64,000 bases of DNA from Kingdonia uniflora (Eukaryota; Streptophyta; Magnoliopsida; Ranunculales; Circaeasteraceae). This document shows, one piece after another, positions 43,860 through 56,000 of this stretch. A program made the position numbers and the translations under genes. The notes under the pieces are model-generated. The model saw only the letters and a program-made list of their open reading frames with translations. It searched no databases and had not been told where the DNA came from. Position 1 is the stretch's first letter. Every line of letters starts with the position of its first letter. The stretch spans positions 1-64,000 of the forward strand of contig JACGCM010002789.1 in the NCBI GenBank assembly GCA_014058105.1, read 5' to 3'.

Positions 43860-44935
43860 AGATAGGTTTTGAGTTCCTAAAAAGCTGGCTCGCATTTTGC
43901 TGTCCACTGGATCTCTTCGTTCGGTTGAACCTTTCCTCATTTGGTACAACCTCAAAGTAGTAAGAATAGCCACCGACATCGATCTGAAGACTTAGAGACG
44001 AATCGGTTGATAGCAACAATCTTGCCTATAAGTTTTTGTACGCCTTTTTTTATTTTCGGAGAGGACATGTTGAGGAGAGCTTAAATTTGATCTGGGTTGG
44101 CCTCAATCCCTTTCTTGCTGATAAGTTTTTGTCCACTGGATCTCTTCATTGGGTTGAACCTTTCCTCATTTGGTACAACCTCAAAGTAGTAAGAATAGCC
44201 ACCGACATCGATCTGAAGACTTAGAGACGAATCGGTTGATAGCAGCAATCTTACCTATAAGTTTTTGTACGTCTTTCTTTGTTTTCGGAGAGGACATGTT
44301 GAGGAAAGCTTGAATTTGATCTGGGTTGGTCTCAATCCCTTTCTTGCTGATAAGATGGTTGAGGAACTTGCCTAAATACACTCTGAATTGACATTTATCT
44401 AGATTAATCCGTATCTTGTAAGAACGGAGAATGTTGAAGATTCTAGAGAGATCTGTGATACGATCTTTTGATATTAAGCTCTTGCACAGGAGATCATCAA
44501 TGTAGATTTCAACAATTTTCCCTAAATGTACTTTGAGCATTGTAGTCATTAACCGTTGATAAGTTATGCTTGTGTTCTTCAGTCTGAATAGCATGACATG
44601 GTAACAGTAAAGTCCAATTTCAGTGATAAAAGTAGTATTTTCCTGATCGGCCTCCAAGACAAGTATTTGATTGCATCTAGAAGTAGCGTCCGTCATAGAT
44701 AAGAGTGCATGACCTACTGTGGAATCAAGAATTTGTTGAATGATTGGAAGAGGGAAACTGTCCTTTGGAGTGTGTTTTTTTAGATTGGTGAAATTTATAC
44801 AAACTTGGACTTTTCCATTCTTCTTTGGAACTACGACAATGTTGGAGATCCAATCTGGATACTTGGCTTCTGAAATGAATCTCACTTTGATCAACTTATC
44901 GATTTAAATGTTGACTTCATCTCGTAGACAAGGTG
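43860..44935 (-). pseudogene. Element Y reverse transcriptase (YIDD box kept)
   Basis: The long open stretch 44181-44894 reads FISEAKYPDWISNIVVVPKK, NFTNLKKHTPKDSFPLPII, MTDATSRCNQILV, FITEIGLYCYHVML and VEIYIDDLLCKSL. LDKCQFRVYLGKFLNHLISK and QKLIGKIAAINRFVSKSSDR follow. The catalytic YIDD is intact. The thumb end is copied twice by a local 229-bp duplication. Stops at both ends make it a pseudogene. Confidence 0.9.
43901..44358. repeat. Direct tandem duplication of 229 bp in Y RT
   Basis: Two adjacent copies, 43901-44129 and 44130-44358, both run from TGTCCACTGGATCTCTTC to TTTCTTGCTGATAAG. They differ at only a few sites, far fewer than Y differs from W, so the duplication is recent compared with insertion of Y. 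Confidence 0.9.
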
Positions 44936-45289
44936 AGAGTCGTTACTATTTTCGTTTGACCGTCGTGGCATTGGTGTTGATACTCAATCTGTAACATGTC
45001 TTGGATGGATCAACCCCTGGCATTTCTTTGAAAGTTTACGTAAAAATGTCTCAATTCATTTGTAAGAAGTGAACGAGAGTATCCTTGTCGTGCCTGACCA
45101 TCTTGATACCAATATAAGTACCCTACTGGGTCTATCAATGTCTATGAAAACTGTAGGTTCTTTTGTGGAAGGTTGATCATTAATGTGATCAGCTTTTGGT
45201 AATTGCTATGCAGCGTATATGTCGGATATGTCAAGAATGGCATAAACGGTATTTTCACAAGCTCATGAAAGCTTTTGACTACCTTTAAT

Positions 45290-45650
45290 TTCTAGATGCC
45301 ATCGTTGTGTTTGAAGCGAAGTGCTTGATTATAAGTGAAAGCGATTGCGTTCATGTTGTGGATCCAATAACGATCCATAATCCCGAGATAACAAAATTTG
45401 GCGTTGATGATGTGGAATACGATGTCGATTGCGGCTGGTCTAGTGGTGATAGGTAAGATGATATTTCCCATGAATTCTTTCTTGGAACCGTTAAATCCAC
45501 AAATATCGATATTGCTTGGATTAACTTGATCGGCCAATCCCACTGGTCGATCGTTCTTTGAAAGAGAATCTCAAAACTACTACCAGTATCAATCATCATT
45601 GTATGCATGATAAATTTCTTCATCTTGAGCATGATAACCAATACATCATG
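45290..45650 (-). pseudogene. Element Y protease region
   Basis: The motif MMIDTGSSFEILFQRTID (DTG codons at about 45583-45591) leads, after a frame change, to VNPSNIDICGFNGSKKEFMG, IILPITTRPAAIDIVF and YLGIMDRYWIHNMNAIAFTY, ending near 45292. Order and motifs fit a retroviral-type aspartic protease. The frameshift disables it. Confidence 0.82.
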
Positions 45651-46126
45651 ATGAGGATAGTTGACGTGACTGATGTCATAATCGTCGAAAGAAATTCCAA
45701 GCCGGTGATTGCCCTACTCAGGAAGAAGTTTAGCTTTTTTATCTTGAGGTGTGAGATTGCAGCACTTGGACAATCTCCTTCATTTGAATCTGCAAGAGTT
45801 ATTAATCTGATGGATCTCGATCATGTTGTTGTTATACATATGTTATAGGTATTTCTCCTCAGCTTGATCTTCGACCTGGACTACTTCGATTTGCGTCTTG
45901 TAGCTACCATTCTTATATGATTCAAAATCGATAGTATACTTGTGCATTCATTCATCTTTTAAAATATATTTGGGAAACCTCTATAAAGCATAGTAGTTGT
46001 CAATTTCATGATGATTTACCTTGTGATGCATGCAGTACGGTTTTCCCTCGATCGGATCCAGCAGCTGAGATATACGGCAGAACTTGTGTTTTGCGAGAAC
46101 AGGAGAAATTAAAGAGATTTGAACAT

Positions 46127-47480
46127 TTATCTTGGGGAGGACAAATTTGGGTAATAAATTGCATTTCTGAGGCTTGCCTGTGTTTGCCTTGGAACGCTTT
46201 GATCGCCTTGGTCCTCCTTTGGTTCAGTGTTACTTTCTATGTTTGGACCTTTAGGGGATAGTACAGATTTAGGAGATTTATGCATTTTGGTCATCATTCT
46301 TTCCAGGTCGACATACCCATTGACCTTGGTGATCATATTCTCCAAGGTCACCAATTTTTTTAAGAAGAGATGTTCCTTGGCTTTGCAATCGAGTCGGAGC
46401 GCATTGGTGAAAGCAGTAACAGCTATTTTATGATCCAGATTATCAACTTTTCTTGCGAGTTCCATAAACTTCTTCCCAAAGACCTCGAGCTTCTCTCCTT
46501 GTGATTGTTTGAAACTAGTAAGAGAATATAAATTATCTTCTTTGTCTTTATTGTGAGCATAAGTCTTAACGAAATTCTTCTTTAGTTGATCGAATGTAAG
46601 GATGGAATTTTTAGGTAGAGAATGGAACCACCGTAGCAGTTTTCCCTGTAGACTAGTTGCGAATAGACGGCATAGAATATGGTTAAGATTTGAGTACAAT
46701 CTCAAAGAATCTCAAAATTACTGAATAGGCTCCTTTGGATCGGTACCTTGGTATTTACATATCTTCGGAGTATGGAAACCTGTCGGTACTTCCATATCAA
46801 ATAACTCTTTGGAAATGGGACTTCCTTATAACTTGGTTAAGTCGTCCTGTCTGCCTATTGCATGAGATTTGATCAGCTCCTTAATACGTTGATCCATGTA
46901 CTCTTGTGTGATGTACTGTCGTATGGCTTGAGTGACTTGGCTAACTAGTCGAGGATTATGAGTTTTGATGCCCTCACTTAAGCGATCACGTGCTGGAATA
47001 CAGGGTTGAGGTCGATGTTCTTTCTTTTGAAGCTTGGAAAGCTGGGAACCTCTGCTGATATCAGACTGAACTTCGCCGCCTAAATGAATGGAAGGTTGAA
47101 GGTCGTGCTGGAGATTTTCTGGAAATGGCTTTGCTGGTCGCCCCTCGAGGTCCTAATCTTTCCCATGCAGAAACTCGGGAGTTCCCCGACACTTGATCAC
47201 GATTTCTGGTATGGGGAGCCTATTGAGTGCCCTGCAAAGCTTGTAATGCAGTTTGCATTGTTGTCATTTGTTCCTCATATCACTTGAATGTTGTCAAACG
47301 AGCTTGTCGCGGGCTTTCGAGCTCTTTGTCGCAGAGCTCACGATCAAGGGTTAATTGACGCTCGAGCTCATTATGTTTTTTTGTTTTGGTGTGGAGATTC
47401 ACCCGTAGTTCAGCGAGCTGTTCCGGTTCGACTGAAAGATCAAGCTGGATTCCTGTTGTGGGTCACTTAGAAGTGACCAT
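46127..47480 (-). pseudogene. Element Y gag
   Basis: ATG at 47480 starts MVTSK, followed by a stop and a charged helical region (LAELRVNLHTKTKKHNELER). The gag core is in the open stretch 46127-46705: LYSNLNHILCRLFATSLQGK, LLRWFHSLPKNSILTFDQLK, NKDKEDNLYSLTSFKQSQGE and VNGYVDLERMM, then a Lys/Pro/Ser linker. It aligns with W gag throughout. Several stops upstream of the core. Confidence 0.87.
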
Positions 47481-47540
47481 GATTGGAAATTGATAGTAGA
47501 GTGAATGTATGCCTTAGGATATCATGAAAATGTCTTCTTT

Positions 47541-47556
47541 CCCACAGACAGCACCA
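47541..47556 (-). other. Primer-binding site of element Y
   Basis: On the minus strand TGGTGCTGTCTGTGGG starts two bases after the LTR end; diverged from TGGCGCCGTCTGTGGG by transitions. Confidence 0.72.
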
Positions 47557-47558
47557 AA

Positions 47559-48124
47559 TGTAATGGCCTAATTATGTAGCTCGAAATAGCTCAAAATTAG
47601 ATCTTACACCAAATGTACATTTGACAAAAATTAATGTAATGCAAGAATGACACAGGTGATTTAACGTAAAAAATCTTTGAATAGGTAAAAAACCACGACC
47701 TCGAGTGGAGGGTTTAGTAACTATAACAAGTGATCTTTTGAACTAGAAATGCTTGATCTTGAAATAAGAAATTTTGTGGTGTTTAGAATCTAAAAATTCA
47801 TGTGTTAGAGTCTAGAAAATCGGGTTTTTCTAGTCTTTATCTCCTCTAGAACTTTTTTTTTGTATAGACCTTACCCGTAACTTGTTATCGTCTTGAAGCA
47901 CGTTCTCCGAATAATGAAGTAAGTGGTAGTTGAATGAGCAACTGTTAGTTCGTGGGTGACAGGTGTATTTGACTTGTTTACATTTTGTTGTAGTGCTCGA
48001 TCCACGTTCTTTATTAGTTCGTGGTCTAAGTATCAATGCTAAATATACATGTCACGTGTGTAATGCGTGAGTCTGATATTGAGGTAGTTCAATTTTAGAC
48101 TAGGTCGAGGGATAGGTCCCTGCA
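47559..48124 (-). repeat. 5' LTR of element Y
   Basis: About 566 bp, TGTAATGGCC...GGTCCCTGCA on the plus strand, sharing both ends and much of the middle with the W LTR but shorter. The partner LTR is outside the window. The TATA region near 47861 (TTTGTATAGACC) is eroded. Confidence 0.88.
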
Positions 48125-48442
48125 GAGATAGAAAAAGAGATGCCAAAGAGAGAGTTGAGAGAGAGAGAGACATCGGAGATAGAGACGTTGAGGAAAGAGG
48201 GACGAGAGAGAGGCACATACGCAGTTGTTGCGAGTGATGCGGGGCTGCCTATACTTTTCTGAATCTTTTAATTAAGTGTTTTTTTCAAAAACCTCGGGTA
48301 ACGCATTAGAGCATCTTGATGAGTTTGAGGTTGGCCACACCATTTGCGTGGGTGGGCATTATATCCATTCGTAAGTTAGACATATGCCAGACATTAGATT
48401 CATGTATGTGAGGACTATATTTTAGATAAGAGGGGGAATTGG

Positions 48443-48777
48443 GGGACAACACTTTTTGACGACTTTTTTTTAAAAACACATTTACAAGTTGAATCAACAC
48501 TTGATTTTTGTGACAATAATCTAATCAGCATATCATATAGATCATCTCCACCAAAAATCAAGTCTTTATGATTCTATAGCCTCCAAAAATAATTTACAAT
48601 CTTTGGAAGATTAAGAGCCGTCCATTATGTCAAACCATACTTGGTGGTCTTAAAACATTATGAAAACATGATGATTTATATGGTAACGAGATTATCCTCA
48701 CAAAAAATCAAATTTTGATTCAATTTGTAAATGTGTTTTTGAACATTGTTGTGATCAATGTTAAAAATTATTGTCCC
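48443..48777. mobile_element. Foldback MITE with long terminal inverted repeats
   Basis: About 335 bp. Ends are GGGACAA and TTGTCCC. The arms pair over about 110 bases; for example ACACATTTACAAGTTGAATC at 48477 pairs with GATTCAATTTGTAAATGTGT near 48718, and TGATTTTTGTGACAATAATC pairs with the complement of GATTATCCTCACAAAAAATC. There is no coding sequence. I could not settle a target duplication, so the superfamily is undecided. Confidence 0.72.
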
Positions 48778-48985
48778 TTGATCCCGACCCTTTAGATGGG
48801 TAATCCAATAGTAGCAACTGGAGCCTTAGTAATAAAAAATGGAAATTACTCGGAGTTGTTTTCGACAAAATTGATGTTAATCTTAAATTGTGGTTACTGC
48901 TGTTACTGTGAATTTGTATCGTGGGTTTGAGAACAATATTAGCGGGCTTTCACAATGGAGAAGGTAAATAATGAGTTTAGCTAAT

Positions 48986-49139
48986 GTTTTTGTTTTTTGT
49001 TTTTTGTTTTTTTTTTAAAGGCAAACCGGTTTTATATAGGGATCCGTAACCCTGAGTTTCCAACCTCATGGGGTTTCAAACTCACAATTCCTCTCTTGGT
49101 GGAGGGTCACAACCACCACTGGGCCAAGAGCCCAATGGT
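48986..49139 (-). mobile_element. tRNA-derived SINE, complete, with 15-bp TSD
   Basis: Direct repeats ATGAGTTTAGCTAAT flank it exactly (48971-48985 and 49140-49154). Read on the minus strand it starts ACCATTGGGCTC. It has an A-box-like TGGCCCAGTGG, and about 35 bases later a B-box-like GAGTTTGAAACC, the internal RNA polymerase III promoter arrangement. It ends in A-rich (CAAAAAA)-type repeats. 154 bp is a normal plant SINE length. Transposition would need LINE machinery. Confidence 0.88.
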
Positions 49140-49154
49140 ATGAGTTTAGCTAAT

Positions 49155-50013
49155 TAGTAGAAGAATGGAGAAAAGCTACTGCATTATATGTCATTCCATG
49201 TGTACAACTCTATTTATAGTTACATGGAGTTTATATCCTTCCCATTATACTTGGGATTGGTTATTATACAAGATAGATACAAATTATAAGATACTAGAGA
49301 AAATGTGATGAGGATGATCTCCATTTTCCAGGGAGTAAACTGTTGACTTACGAGTAATTGATTAAAAATATAAGAAGTAAGCGTATTTATGTAAGGCGTA
49401 ACTTTAAAGTTGGTAATCACGGATTAGAGCTAGCATGAAAATCCTTTGAATCCGTCAGAAAAAAATACGACATCCTTGTCCCTTGGAGGATTTTGAAATG
49501 CAATCTCTATTCGAGTTGTGTATAAATACAAAATTGAGAGAATTACAGATAAGGAGTAGCATGTCACGTGGATTACAGCTTGAAAACATAAGTCTGGTGA
49601 TCAATTTTACTCTTTAACAGACCACTGATTGAAGAACACGTTATGATGCTTCAAGTTATAGGACTCATGCTGTAATGACCTTTGCTTTGCATCTTTTAAA
49701 TACTATCAATTTTTACACAAGAAATACCTGTAAATCATAATTGTTATGCGATATCTATTTATCTACCTCCTGGTAAACAAAACATAGAGCCCTCAAAAAA
49801 GGTCTCGAGTATTCTATGAAAGTAGCTTACAAAAAAGAAGCATTAAATGTAATTTGTCAAACTAACTATTAAAGCACATAAAGAGTCATGCTAGATTAGA
49901 GTGCAAGGCTGTTGGATCCCACAAAAGAGAGTTACATGGTTGTATTTAGCAAATACGATGAAGGGTTGCAATTTCTCAGTCTCAGTCTATCAAACAATAC
50001 ACTACTCAGTACT
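49155..50013. other. Intergenic sequence downstream of UMPS
   Basis: AT-rich sequence holding the UMPS 3' UTR (read leftwards from 50037) and spacer. I see no other gene; short ORFs here lack codon bias. Confidence 0.6.
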
Positions 50014-50035
50014 GGGGGGGGGGGGGGGGGGGGGG
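50014..50035. repeat. Homopolymer of 22 G next to UMPS stop codon
   Basis: An uninterrupted run of 22 G on the plus strand. On the gene strand it is a poly(C) run beginning two bases after the TGA (50040-50038). It would lie at the start of the 3' UTR. Length may be inexact because long G runs are hard to sequence. Confidence 0.9.
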
Positions 50036-50037
50036 AT

Positions 50038-53000
50038 TCATAACTCCAACGCACATCGTAACTTATATGCATCCCATCCTTGAACACGGTATTCTCGAGC
50101 AGCTTCTGAAGGATTCGCTGCTTTTATAATTCCACGTCCAACAATAATGATGTCACTTCCTCTATCATGGATTACCTGTTACAAATGGATATTAGACATG
50201 ACAACTACTATGATTTTAACAAAAAAAAACTAAAAAATGAGTACATTTGTATTAATGATGTCACTTCCTCTATCATGGATTAAGATAAGGTCATTTTTGA
50301 ATTTCCCCCTAATTCCAACAGTCATTATAACTTGAATAAAAGAAAACTGAAATAAGATAAGGAAGGTTTATCGTATCTACAACTGGAGGGTACCAGATGT
50401 TGAATCCTGTCTTTTCAGGACCAAAGTGCATATGAGCCCGTATATCTCTTAAGAATATGAATGTAGATTGGAAGTCCTTTCTGAATGAATAAGTTGGATT
50501 CAAGGGTTTGCAGTAGAAAAATAATCACAAGAAAAAGTTTTCATTCAATGGAGAGCTGCAAAGCTCAAGCATGGTAGTTGTAGCAACATGCCTCAAACTC
50601 TCACGTCATACTTGTAGTGGCTCTTGTAGCAAAGAAGTCCTGTAAACTAGATCTTCCGGCTAAGCCAAAGGTGAAGACCTCCAGGAAGTTGTCATAAAAT
50701 ATCTATTACAGAGTGGCCTGCAGAAGTATTTTTACAGCAGGGATTCCATAATTTTGGATATAGCTGCTTAATGTGTATTGACAATTCCTGTTGCCATCTT
50801 AGAAAATCGCATCATTGTATCAGCTTTCTTTCTGGAAACCAAAACTTTGAAAGCGCATGGATATCTTTACAAAAGCAACTGTCTTGCTTTGCCTCCTTAA
50901 GTTTTCGTTCACGCTCTCGCCAGCGAAGTCAACATTGATTCCAAAAAGAAATCTATTGGAATATGGAAGGAATCACAGGGTGGTTTCAAGTGTTTTTTTC
51001 TGGGATATCTGGTCATCAACAGAAGAAAATTGCTGAAGTCGTTTAATTAACTGTTAACATATATATCCAAGAGCACTTACAAGGCCATCACAAAGGGCAA
51101 TTCTCTGTGGAATCAGCTATTTGTCCTGAAAGTTACTCTACTTACGGGACACAAACTCAACCTACAATCACAAGTCCCCAGACTTCAAGGGCATGATCAC
51201 CAATCCACCAGGTCTACAAGCAGTGAAACGCCTATTCCGTGCTGGACTTTGGTGACAATAATACAATTGAAAACATTTTCCCAGCAAGGAGCCAAGGAAC
51301 ATTAATAAGAACAGCCCTGCTGCAAAACATCTTATTGAGCATGGGGTTGATTGGAGGGGACATTAACTCCTATGGAATTTGTCGTAGTAACAAAGAAGTA
51401 TTGGCAAGGGGAGCTCTCCACGACTACCACATTTTCATTTAGTTCTCAGATCTAATGTAGGTCAACAACTACTCAGTCCCCGAGACAAGGACTTCAATCA
51501 CATCATTGCATCTAATGGAACTCCCCCTCATTTTGGACTTCATCAAATCATTATTTTTCAAGGAAATCATTAATTACTTTATTTTACAGCCCCAATTATC
51601 AGAGTTAATTGGAGATGAAAAATTCTTAATTGGTAATGAGAAATAGTGTACATAAATCATAAGCTGTTTGATATATGCAATTAAATTTTGTTCTTCTAAC
51701 TGTTTTGGCTTCTCCCAGGGAATAAGTGGAAGGCAGAGGCCAATATTAGTGTCAAGACAACAAGGGTGGTTGTTGGGTAAAACTGTAATAGGTCTACATA
51801 ATGATCTAGGTCCTGAGGGCAAAGGTGTGTGAGGGGGGGGGGGATACACCCAAATTATAAATTTAATGGATGCATAACCATGCCCACCCTGTCTGGAAAT
51901 TGAGCTTAATCACAATTCGGTCTAGCCTACTCAATTAATGATAACTTTGGGTTCAGGATGAATGCCGTGAATATTGAGTTAGGCTTGGGTTAACATCTAA
52001 CTTGACCAATCTGCCCAATTTGCAATCTTAGCATTTAGGGGTGAGCGGTCAAAACACATGACCAAGCAAATATGCCTAAAGTAACACCATTGGTTATAGC
52101 TTTAACACAAGATTATGCCAACTTATCATATTAAGATGAATTTTAATATGCAGTAAGCAAAACTTACAGAGTAGGGTGTGTTGTATTGCTGGCCCAAATT
52201 ATCGCCTCCAGTAACCATTTGTACTCCGGGAGTTGCATGGATTAAAGCTGGATTACCTGGACCTCCTTGCCACGATGCTGGATTAACTGAGATGAATCCA
52301 ATAACAAAATCTGGATTCTCTTCAGCAATTTTCACTGCTGCAGCTGTGTAATCTCCCTTCGCAAGATTGCCAGAAGAGCTCATTTCTGCAAGCAATAATA
52401 GACCCCTACCACGAGGCAAGCCCTAGACGTAGTAGCACCAGTGTTTACAAATATCAGATAACTCAATTAGATCTATGAGAAAGGCGATATCTGGTAATTG
52501 TCATTTGAATACCTTCAATTTCAGACCATTCACAATCCCAGGACCAGGGACTATGTGGGCATTAATTATGTCTGCCCAGTCCAATATGCGAAATATACCT
52601 CTGCAAACAAGGAAGAAACAAAGCTGTGACAAAGCCCATAAAAAATTATCAGCATCAACAATATTGGAAAAAGGTTCAGACTATCTCACCCTTCATACTG
52701 CATTGTGACAGTGTTTCCAATATCAGCAAATTTACGATCCTCAAAAATCAAAAAGTTGTGTCTTTCCGCAATCTATAACAGAAGTGAGGTGAATTAGCTA
52801 AGAAGTTGTGTCTTTACAATCCTACTAAACACCTAAGAGTCACTAATACATAGCATTAATACTTCTACGGGAATGTAGCATACATTGTTTAGGTTTTCTT
52901 ATTTTAAATATCACTGTTTATACTTTCCTAACTCTTCTATTTTGCAGGAATTACAGTTAAATAGCAGCCGTAAGTATACAAAGGGAAGAAGATTGAAATC

Positions 53001-56000
53001 TCATTACATTTTGGTTTGTCAAATACCAGTACCTCAGTAAATAATGCCACATTTGATAATCAGAAAGTATCAAGAAAAAAAATAAATTTAAAGCATGGTA
53101 AGTAAACAACAAAGGGGAAGGATGTAAATTGTAACCATATCTATGGTTTGACTCTGTTAAAAAGCAGGATGTTTTCAATTACCGCCTATGATATTGATAT
53201 GGACACCGACTGCTATCAGCAAGGAGTACTACTATTTTTTCCCAATTCCCAGGAAACAATTCTTTGAAAACAACAATTACATCTTTATTATGCTTAGGTT
53301 TCGCTAGTTCGACTATATCCTCATATTGGTTGCATCAAATAACAAGTGACTAAATTCTTCGCTAGAATCATTTGGTAGAAAGCTTTCTCAAAATGCACTA
53401 AATATATCCATATGTTTATCAGTTTAACATAAGAAGCTAATACTTGAACTAAAGTGGAACTAAGAAATATGATTATTTGACTATAAAAACATTTATGGAG
53501 TGCCTAAGAAGCATATCTACATCATGACTCATGGGTATTGTATCCTCAGCTGTACGGAGTATCCAGGTACCATAGGTCGCCACCAATCTACCAAAAAATT
53601 GGCCTTAGCCAGATAGAAGAACTAACACTTTTAAGTAGAAATTAGCATCACCTACGCGGCTATGTCAATATCCACTTGATACTGGTGAGTCAAAGGTGCG
53701 TGATTTGATGCCTTTTGTTTTGTTTTCTTCTTCTTCTCTTCTTTGATAAATATGAATTTTACTAATTTAAAAAGAGAAGTAAGATGGAGCAACAAAAGTG
53801 AGAAAAGGAAGTGAAATTCAGACATTTCCAACGAGAAAATAACACCGTCTTACACACATACCAGAAAGAAACCCACACTATACACAATGAGATGATTTAA
53901 AGAGAGAAAAAGGAAGGCAGAGCACCAGGACAAAAGGAAAGGAAACTCAATCCTTCCCAACAAGGAACTAATACCAGATTACACACACACACAAAAATAA
54001 ACCTACACTACCCACCACTAAAAGCTTAGCATAATCTTTTTTCAATATCACCTTAAGGAATCAAAAGATCCCACTCACGTGCTTTACTATATAGACAGTG
54101 ACACTCTCTTTGTACTCTATCTCAATAGAACTTTCTCAAAATGCAGTTAAGTAATATTACCTACACCACTGTGAAAATTAGCGTTAAAGGAATGCCCACT
54201 TTATTAAATAAGTCAATCGAACTTCTGTTGGAAAATAGAGAAAGAAAGAAAAGGTGGTCTTTGGATCTCCCATATGTTCTAGATGGAGTGACACAAATAA
54301 CGTGTGTGTGCCTTGTCTTATGATATGTGATGTACCTCATGCTAGTTATCTCTCCTGCATATTATCATGTTATCATTTTACAGTGCTCCGATTAGTTTGT
54401 AACTTTTTGTACGTTGTCATTATATAGACAGTGACATACTCTCTTTGTACTCTATCTCAATACAACTTTCTCAAATTGCAGTCAAGTCATATTACATATC
54501 TAATACATCAACCATCACATGCTTCTAACATGATGGAGTTATTACCTACACCACTATGAAAAGTAACGTTAAAGGAATGCCCACTTTATTAAATAAGTCA
54601 ATTCAACTTCTGTTAGAAAAGAGAGAAAGAAAAAAAGGTGGTCTTTGGATCTCCATCTGTTCTAGATGGAGTGACACAAATAAGGTGTGTGTCTTGTCTT
54701 ATTAACGGTATGAGATCCATAGCTCTAACAAGAACAAAATCCATAGCTCTAACAGGAACAAGATCCTGATTAATAACTTCTTCAGTAAGTGGCCAAGACT
54801 AGAGCTTCTCCAAATTTTAAACTTTAATACCTTCCCTTGGCTGGGTGACATTCCTTCCGCTCTCCCTAGGCTGAAAATGTCTCTCCTTTGCACGAATAAG
54901 AGTAACATCCACTCTTCATTGGCCGCATATATGCTCATAAAATAATAAGCTCTAAAACTCTAATTCCAAATATTCTTGCATGTCCCTCGTTTTTATTTTT
55001 TGGTCTACTTTTCAAGGCCTTAAGAGGTTATCTCTATCTTTGGGTGTCATTTCTCTATCGTTTTAAATCAACTTCTTACAAAAAACCCGCATAAAGGTTG
55101 TTTAGTGGAAAATTAAAGGCTCAAAGCGTAAGTGAAAAGACTCCAGGCACAAAGAGTCACTATGAATAGACCAATGGCCGCTGGCGCCGCTTATAGGTTG
55201 ACTTGATCTAAAGCATGCATGGGAAATTTAGGACCAACCTTTAGCAAAGTGGCCTTAAAGGGTGGAAAAACTTCAGTTACGCAGTGGGGATCTTTTTCGC
55301 TTTGCCCAGATTTTTGCAACATGTCCTGAATATTGTTCTGTTAGGGTAGTGATGGGGCTTAGTAGCCTATTAGTTCAGCTGGCCTCAATTCCCTTTTTAA
55401 AAGATCTCCGGCCTGTCCGCTTTGCGCCAATGCTACCAGCGGAATCTCCTTACCAACAGCTAAAGTCCTCAGCATCAACTTCTCGCAGCCCCAAACCTAC
55501 CAATGGAGGATGATCCTATAAACATGGAAAAAGCGGAGGGAGCGGACTAGGTCCACAATGAATGGATAGACAATAATACTCTCTTTCTTCGTGCTACAAT
55601 GCCTAGTTCTACATTTAGTAAGGATCATTCTATGTACTAGATCCAAAAATGGTCCTTTTAGTTTGGCTTTAAGACATGTTTATGCCCATGTGAAAGCCGA
55701 CTATAAACCACTTGTCTATACATTAATGATTGAGCTCATCTAGTTTTTAACTTCTTGTGGTGTTTCTTCTTCAGATACACATCATCGATTTTTCTTACGA
55801 AGGTGCTTCTTTCTTCTACATAGAAATAAGTATGTAATTTCTTTGTCAATACAAGTGGCAACGTCTTAACTTTTTATAATTTAAGGGAGATGTTAAGATA
55901 TGACATGTAACTTTACGCTAAGGTACTACATGATCTCTATGACGTGTACTCTATCACATGTTATCATTTCATAGTGTAGGTTAGTTTGTAACACTTTTTA

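Larger units (their letters stand above)
43794..48124 (-). mobile_element. Tat-lineage element Y, right arm (RT to 5' LTR)
   Basis: Y resumes with the start of RNase H 1 and goes on, on the minus strand, through RT, protease, gag, PBS and the 5' LTR at 47559-48124. It is the most decayed of the four by eye, as expected for the oldest insertion. GA-rich host sequence follows at 48125. Confidence 0.92.

Noticed and set aside
48125..48245. GA-rich tract as a promoter or coding start
   Set aside because: Simple AGAG repeats next to an LTR; no TATA, no ORF and no partner gene.
48986..49139. A genuine tRNA gene
   Set aside because: Box-like motifs are present, but no cloverleaf can be drawn, and the A-rich tail with 15-bp TSD marks a SINE.
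49901..50083. 60-codon ORF containing a Gly run
   Set aside because: The Gly run is only the poly(G) homopolymer read as codons and overlaps the UMPS stop on the other strand.
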